A DNA stretch of 64,000 nucleotides from Bartonella birtlesii IBS 325 (GTDB lineage Bacteria; Pseudomonadota; Alphaproteobacteria; Rhizobiales; Rhizobiaceae). Below, piece by piece: positions 59,795 through 64,000 of the stretch. Made by a program: the position numbers and the translations under genes. The DNA lies in NCBI RefSeq assembly GCF_000273375.1, contig NZ_CM001557.1, forward strand, positions 1,684,551-1,748,550. The letters are read 5' to 3'. The notes under the pieces are model-generated. The model ran no database searches. It was not told the origin of the DNA and saw only the letters and a program-made list of their open reading frames with translations. Each line of letters begins with the position of its first letter. Within the stretch, counting starts at the first letter, position 1.

Positions 59795-60499
59795 ATGGCC
59801 AATCAAGTTCGAGTTTTGTGTGACGATGCGCCCCACCTTCTTGTAATTGATGATGACACCCGAATTCGCAATCTTTTATTTCAATTTCTCATTAAAAATG
59901 GATTTCGTGTTTCAGTTTCGGCAAATGCTGATGAAGCAAGACGACAGCTGACAAGCATAGATTTTGATCTTCTTATAGTTGATATCATGATGCCTGGAGA
60001 AAACGGTATTGATCTCACCACCTCACTTCGTCAAACAAAGGATGTCCCAATTCTTATGCTTACAGCTTTATCAGAAACAGACAACCGCATCCATGGTTTA
60101 GAAGCAGGTGCTGATGATTATCTTGCTAAGCCGTTTGCCCCCCGTGAACTTCTTCTTCGTATCAATGCTATTTTACGACGTGGTTTTCCACTAAATCAAC
60201 CTAAAATCGAACAAATCGTGTTTGGACCATATATATTTTCTATTGCACGACGCGAACTTAAAAAAGGAGGAGAAGTTATTAAATTGACAGATAAAGAACA
60301 AAAAATGATGGTTATTTTTGCCGAAAATGCAGGCGATATCATTCCACGTCATAAATTTGCGATAGATGATCAAAATATCGGTGAACGTGCTATTGACGTA
60401 CAAATTAACCGCCTTCGCCGTAAGATAGAAAAAAATCCAGCACTCCCTATATGGCTCCAAACCGTACGAGGAATAGGTTACAAACTTTCCATTGAATAA
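59795..60499 (+). CDS. OmpR/PhoB-family response regulator
   Basis: 234 aa. Receiver domain: acidic pocket LLVIDDDTR (about 15-23), phospho-acceptor Asp63 in LIVDIMMPGE, switch Thr in LMLTALSE and Lys in DYLAKPFAP. The winged-helix DNA-binding domain starts near 145, with RHKFAI and GERAIDVQINRLRRKIE, then WLQTVRGIGYKL. It pairs with the histidine kinase that begins eight bases after its stop. In rhizobia this OmpR/EnvZ-like pair (also discussed as CenR/CenK) governs envelope functions; the target genes here are unknown. Confidence 0.92.
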   Translation: MANQVRVLCDDAPHLLVIDDDTRIRNLLFQFLIKNGFRVSVSANADEARRQLTSIDFDLLIVDIMMPGENGIDLTTSLRQTKDVPILMLTALSETDNRIHGLEAGADDYLAKPFAPRELLLRINAILRRGFPLNQPKIEQIVFGPYIFSIARRELKKGGEVIKLTDKEQKMMVIFAENAGDIIPRHKFAIDDQNIGERAIDVQINRLRRKIEKNPALPIWLQTVRGIGYKLSIE

Positions 60500-60506
60500 G
60501 CATACC

Positions 60507-61847
60507 ATGATCAAATCCTCAAGAAAATTTGTCCTATGGTTGACAAAGAAAATGCCTAAACGGCTTTATGCGCGCTCTTTGATCATTATTATTGCTCCTA
60601 TGGTCCTCCTGCAAACAGTGACAGCTTACGTTTTTATGGAACGTCATTGGCAAATGGTAACCGAGCGCCTTTCAACCGCTGTTGTCCATGATATTTCAGC
60701 CATTATCGATATCATTGAAACATATCCGCAACAAAATAACTATGAGGATATCAAGCGTATTGCACAACAACGTATGGGGTTAAACATTGCTATTCTTCCC
60801 CCTGTCTCTCTTCCTCCTCTAGGACCTAAACCATTTTTTGCAATTCTTGATTATTTTCTTAGTGAAGAAATCACACGACAAATTAACCGCCCTTTCTGGA
60901 TTGACACAGTAGGTGATTCTGATCTTGTCGAAATCCGCATCCACCTTGGTCATGCTATCTTACGCGTCTTTGCGCCACGCAGCCAAGCTTATGCTTCCAA
61001 TACCGCAATTTTTTTAAGCTGGATGGTGGGAACAGCGCTTGTTTTATTGCTGATAGCAATTTACTTCCTGCGCAATCAAATCAAACCAATTCAACAATTG
61101 GCTGAAGCAGCAGAAAGTTTTGGACGCGGACGTCCTTTACCAGAAGGATTTCAACCACAAGGGGCTGATGAAGTCCGCCGTGCTGGCATTGCTTTTTTAC
61201 GTATGCGTGAACGAATTGAACGTCAAATCGAACAACGTACCATGATGCTCTCAGGTGTAAGTCATGATTTAAGAACAATTCTAACACGTTTTAAACTCCA
61301 ACTAGCATTAACAAATACTGATTTTGATATTAAACCGCTTGAACAAGATGTAAGCGATATGCAAAATATGTTAGAGGGCTATCTTGCTTTTGCCCGTGGT
61401 GAAGGAAGTGAAAGTGTTAAAACCTTTAACCTCAATGCTCTTATGCAAAAATTCTCCACCGATGCTTATCTTCACAAACGTCAATTTTCTTATACCATTG
61501 AAGGTCCCACACAAATACAAGTGCGCCCACGTGCCTTTACACGCCTAGTTAGTAATCTTGTATTAAACGCATTTTATTATGCTAAAACTATCAAGCTAAC
61601 AGCTATATCCCAACAAGAATCCTTTATATTAACGATTGATGATGATGGACCTGGCATTCACAAAAATATGCGTACAGAAGTCTTTAAGCCATTCTTTAGA
61701 CTGGACAAAGCGCGCAATCAAGATGCAAGTGGAACAGGACTTGGCCTTTCTATTGCCCAAGACATAGCACGTAGCCACGGAGGCAACATTCAATTAGATG
61801 ACAGTCCTCTAGGGGGCTTGCGCGCTATTATTGATATCCCCCTCTAA
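60507..61847 (+). CDS. EnvZ-like sensor histidine kinase
   Basis: 446 aa from ATG 60507 (an in-frame TTG at 60492 overlaps the regulator). Two membrane helices (SLIIIIAPMVLLQTVTAYVF and TAIFLSWMVGTALVLLLIAI) flank a periplasmic sensor of about 130 residues. Then come a HAMP domain, H-box SGVSHDLRTILTRFKLQL, N-box RLVSNLVLNAFYYAK and ATP-lid motifs DDDGPGI and GTGLGLSIAQDI. It phosphorylates the regulator encoded immediately upstream. Signal unknown. Confidence 0.92.
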   Translation: MIKSSRKFVLWLTKKMPKRLYARSLIIIIAPMVLLQTVTAYVFMERHWQMVTERLSTAVVHDISAIIDIIETYPQQNNYEDIKRIAQQRMGLNIAILPPVSLPPLGPKPFFAILDYFLSEEITRQINRPFWIDTVGDSDLVEIRIHLGHAILRVFAPRSQAYASNTAIFLSWMVGTALVLLLIAIYFLRNQIKPIQQLAEAAESFGRGRPLPEGFQPQGADEVRRAGIAFLRMRERIERQIEQRTMMLSGVSHDLRTILTRFKLQLALTNTDFDIKPLEQDVSDMQNMLEGYLAFARGEGSESVKTFNLNALMQKFSTDAYLHKRQFSYTIEGPTQIQVRPRAFTRLVSNLVLNAFYYAKTIKLTAISQQESFILTIDDDGPGIHKNMRTEVFKPFFRLDKARNQDASGTGLGLSIAQDIARSHGGNIQLDDSPLGGLRAIIDIPL

Positions 61848-61895
61848 ACAAGATTTCACAACTCATCTTAAAAAAACACAACAAAATTTGCGAAT

Positions 61896-62396
61896 TCAAG
61901 CATTCCCTATAGTTTCAAACAAAGTATACTGTAGTGCTTTATAAGCACTTTCCCCACGCCAAGCAACCATTTGAAATGCAACATAATGACTTTCACAAAT
62001 TTTCAAGGCGTGTATCAACAATGTTTCAACTTGTATATGAGACGGATGTGCTCCACCAGCCAAAAGAAGCCCTTGCCTATAAATAACAGAATTATTTCCT
62101 CGCCAATAATCAAAATGTCCCAGTAACAATCTTTCATTAATTGCCAGCAATAAGCGATGCACTTCTGCTGTTCGAGCATTTTCAATAGAAAGATCAAATG
62201 CACAAGCTAAATGAAGCGCCTCCTGCTCTTCCATCCATGAAAAAGCAAGGCGATAATTTGCCCGTTTTCCTTCTACACAAACACGAATTTCATCTTGTGC
62301 ATCCCGCTCAAACGACCAGTCATACTTACAAGCAATCTGTTCGATAAAGTCAACAGGGTGCTCTTCTCTTTCTGTGGCGCAAAATGCAAGCCTCAT
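61896..62396 (-). CDS. YbjN-domain protein
   Basis: 166 aa from ATG 62396 after GAGG (frame extends to a TTG at 62408). Alphaproteobacterial YbjN type: EEHPVDFIEQIACKYDWSFER near the start, the invariant FSWMEEQEALHLACAFDL in the middle and LLLGHFDYW later. Type III secretion-chaperone-like fold; reported effects on motility and stress in enterobacteria, but the molecular role is unknown. proC often lies beside this gene in related bacteria; it is not seen here. Confidence 0.85.
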   Translation of the reverse strand: MRLAFCATEREEHPVDFIEQIACKYDWSFERDAQDEIRVCVEGKRANYRLAFSWMEEQEALHLACAFDLSIENARTAEVHRLLLAINERLLLGHFDYWRGNNSVIYRQGLLLAGGAHPSHIQVETLLIHALKICESHYVAFQMVAWRGESAYKALQYTLFETIGNA

Positions 62397-62756
62397 TATA
62401 ATCCTCAATCATCTTTAAATGTTATCAACAACATACAAAGCACCTCAACTGTAACAATATTTTTCTACGATTGAAGCCTTTACACCAAACAAGCACACAA
62501 AAACATCAACAATACACGCGGCCCTCAGAATACAATCATACTCCTTAGGACAACCTGATAATTATAAAACGAATCACTAATTTTTTTCAGTGTATTGATA
62601 CAATCTCACAGCACCAGCCCTTCGCTTAAAAAAAATATCCTTTTTACAAAAAACAAACCAGAAATAAAAGAACATTTTATTCTAACAGACTCAAGATTAA
62701 GCATTTTTTAGTCGTACGCATAACGTTGAAAAATTGGGGATATTTTTTTATAGAAA
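62397..62756. other. Non-coding stretch, nothing recognised
   Basis: About 360 bases between two minus-strand genes. It must carry the ybjN promoter. The ubiK stop codon is at 62757, and no hairpin terminator was found after it. Confidence 0.4.
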
Positions 62757-63020
62757 TTATTTTACTTCTTCTGTGTCTGTGTTTTTTTCCAAATCATCAA
62801 GACGCCTTTTAAAATCCGCATTGTCAGTATGCGCTTTCAGTACCATCTCCTTAAAGGTTTCAAATTCTTCGCGTGAGACAAGATCAAGTTTATTTGCTAT
62901 TTTTTCAGCCTGCAAACGAAAAGCTGTTCCAGCTTCACGTCGTATAGCTTGCGCAAAGTCAGCAGCATCCGTTGCTAATTTTGCCAATTCATCAAGAATA
63001 CGGTTTGATCCATTACGCAT
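62757..63020 (-). CDS. ubiK: UbiK/BMFP-type accessory factor
   Basis: 87 aa. An amphipathic N-terminal helix (NRILDELAKLATDAADFAQA) is followed by a C-terminal coiled coil that starts SREEFETFKEMV and ends FKRRLDDLEKN, the BMFP (YqiC) pattern. UbiK assists the aerobic ubiquinone-biosynthesis complex in E. coli, and BMFP proteins can also promote membrane fusion in vitro. ATG at 63020 follows AAGGAAAA. Divergent from lgt, the frequent neighbour in rhizobia. Confidence 0.82.
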   Translation of the reverse strand: MRNGSNRILDELAKLATDAADFAQAIRREAGTAFRLQAEKIANKLDLVSREEFETFKEMVLKAHTDNADFKRRLDDLEKNTDTEEVK

Positions 63021-63290
63021 AACGTTTTTCCTTAAGTTTTAATTATTGACACACGCATTATAGTGTATTTTCATAACATTTAGATACTGTATTTGTTCCT
63101 TTTACCCTACAGATTTTACCTATCCCCTATAAATTCTGCGATACAGATTTTGTTTTCAGTCCTTTACACTCTTTTTACCATCATAAAATTTTAATATGAA
63201 AATCCAGTGGAAAGCTATCACTCCCCCCGCTTGACCATTGTGCATTCATCTGTCATTTCTGACCGTCAGGTAATTTATAGAATGTAACTC

Positions 63291-64000
63291 ATGAACAATC
63301 TTGTCTGTCCAGCCATTGCTTTTCCATCTTTTCTTGATCCGGTAATCGTCCGTTTAGGCTCCCTATCTCTCCACTGGTACGGACTTGGGTACATAATAGG
63401 TATTCTTTTTGCTTGGTGGTATGCGCAAAAATTATTAAAAAAAACATCTCTATGGTACGCAAATCACCCTCCCATGAGTAACCAGACAATTGGAGATTTT
63501 GTTGTCTGGTCTGCCATTAGTGTTGTTGTTGGTGGCCGTCTAGGACAAGTGTTTGTATGGGATCCTATTTATTACTTTAACCATCCAAGTGCTATCATCG
63601 CAGTGTGGGATGGGGGAATGTCTTTTCATGGTGGTCTCATTGGCATTATCATTGCAATGATTTTGTTTGCTCGTAAAAATAACATCAACATACGAGCAAT
63701 GTTTGATATCATTGCTGCCGGTGCACCTATCGGTATCTGCATTGTACGGATATGTAACTTCATCAATCAAGAATTATGGGGCAACGTTACCACACAACCT
63801 TGGGCAGTTTGTTTTCCCCTAGATCCTTACTATTTACCACGCCATCCAAGCCAACTTTATGAAGCATTTATGGAAGGATTTCTTCTCTTCATAATTCTCT
63901 TCATTGTTATTTTTGCTTTCAAAGCATTAAAGCGCCGCGGTACCGTGTCAGGAGTATTTATTATAGGTTATGCAATAGCACGCAGCATCTCAGAAGTTTA
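63291..64000 (+). CDS. lgt: Lgt, prolipoprotein diacylglyceryl transferase (3' end outside window)
   Basis: Transfers diacylglycerol from phosphatidylglycerol to the lipobox cysteine of prolipoproteins, the first step of lipoprotein maturation. ATG at 63291 reads [20 protein letters not shown], then [20 protein letters not shown]. The conserved blocks are [27 protein letters not shown] (catalytic-region His), [13 protein letters not shown] (essential Arg and Asn) and [11 protein letters not shown], then [15 protein letters not shown] at the edge. The frame runs off the window. Confidence 0.95.
   Translation, partial: MNNLVCPAIAFPSFLDPVIVRLGSLSLHWYGLGYIIGILFAWWYAQKLLKKTSLWYANHPPMSNQTIGDFVVWSAISVVVGGRLGQVFVWDPIYYFNHPSAIIAVWDGGMSFHGGLIGIIIAMILFARKNNINIRAMFDIIAAGAPIGICIVRICNFINQELWGNVTTQPWAVCFPLDPYYLPRHPSQLYEAFMEGFLLFIILFIVIFAFKALKRRGTVSGVFIIGYAIARSISEV

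Overview
The window looks like chromosomal DNA of a Bartonella species or a very close relative (Alphaproteobacteria, Rhizobiales). The DNA is strongly A+T-rich. The proteins are rhizobial in type: a BP26/Omp28-like SIMPL protein, an LsrB/VtlR-like LysR regulator beside trxB, a BA14K-domain protein, an alphaproteobacterial YbjN protein and an rpoD-dnaG-carA neighbourhood. Intergenic gaps are long and hold decayed coding sequence, as expected for a host-restricted lineage with a shrinking genome. The species cannot be named from this evidence.

Layout. Positions 1-10928 (minus strand) carry a compact division and cell-wall cluster, rsmH-ftsL-ftsI-murE-murF-mraY-murD-ftsW-murG. Many of its genes overlap by a few bases, and no mraZ lies at its head. 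The RNase P RNA gene (about 11158-11548) and a small lytic transglycosylase follow upstream. Positions 12.1-15.9 kb are sparse: one small hypothetical gene, a structured RNA with a C-rich anti-Shine-Dalgarno loop, a broken gene and an ArsR/methyltransferase fusion. Positions 15.9-20.1 kb hold ettA, a 19-bp tandem array, an unknown gene, pncA and a DUF475 membrane protein. Positions 20.1-25.4 kb look like an accessory, probably phage-derived, segment ending at the 3' side of a tRNA(CAU) gene: two XRE regulators, a DUF1508 protein, two overlapping unknown genes, palindromic operators and gene debris. Positions 25.6-46 kb are mostly housekeeping: SIMPL protein, YcgN protein, rpoD, dnaG, MscS channel, Na/Pi cotransporter, ubiC, carA, MFS exporter, DUF1460 protein, carB and cspA. 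Positions 46.7-64 kb carry an aspartate-type aminotransferase, an AbcR/alpha-r15-like sRNA next to its probable LysR regulator, trxB, trkH, a greA-glycosyltransferase pair, an SH3 protein, uvrB, a His-rich BA14K protein, an MBL hydrolase, an OmpR/EnvZ-type two-component pair, ybjN, ubiK and the start of lgt.

Most genes serve envelope assembly (peptidoglycan precursors, septal synthase, LPS-type glycosyltransferase, lipoprotein maturation), core information processing (sigma 70, primase, GreA, UvrB, RNase P) and pyrimidine/arginine supply (carA, carB). The most interesting material is regulatory RNA and small accessory DNA. (1) A cuckoo/CcsR-type sRNA has its CCUCCUCCC loop extended into an 11-C homopolymer, so its seed could vary by slippage. 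(2) An AbcR-like sRNA lies just downstream of an LsrB/VtlR-like gene with a perfect inverted repeat at its presumed promoter. (3) A regulator pair and its neighbour share AGCGT/ACGCT operator half-sites. (4) trkH appears to start with AUU. All family names come from motifs read by eye; no database search was possible.
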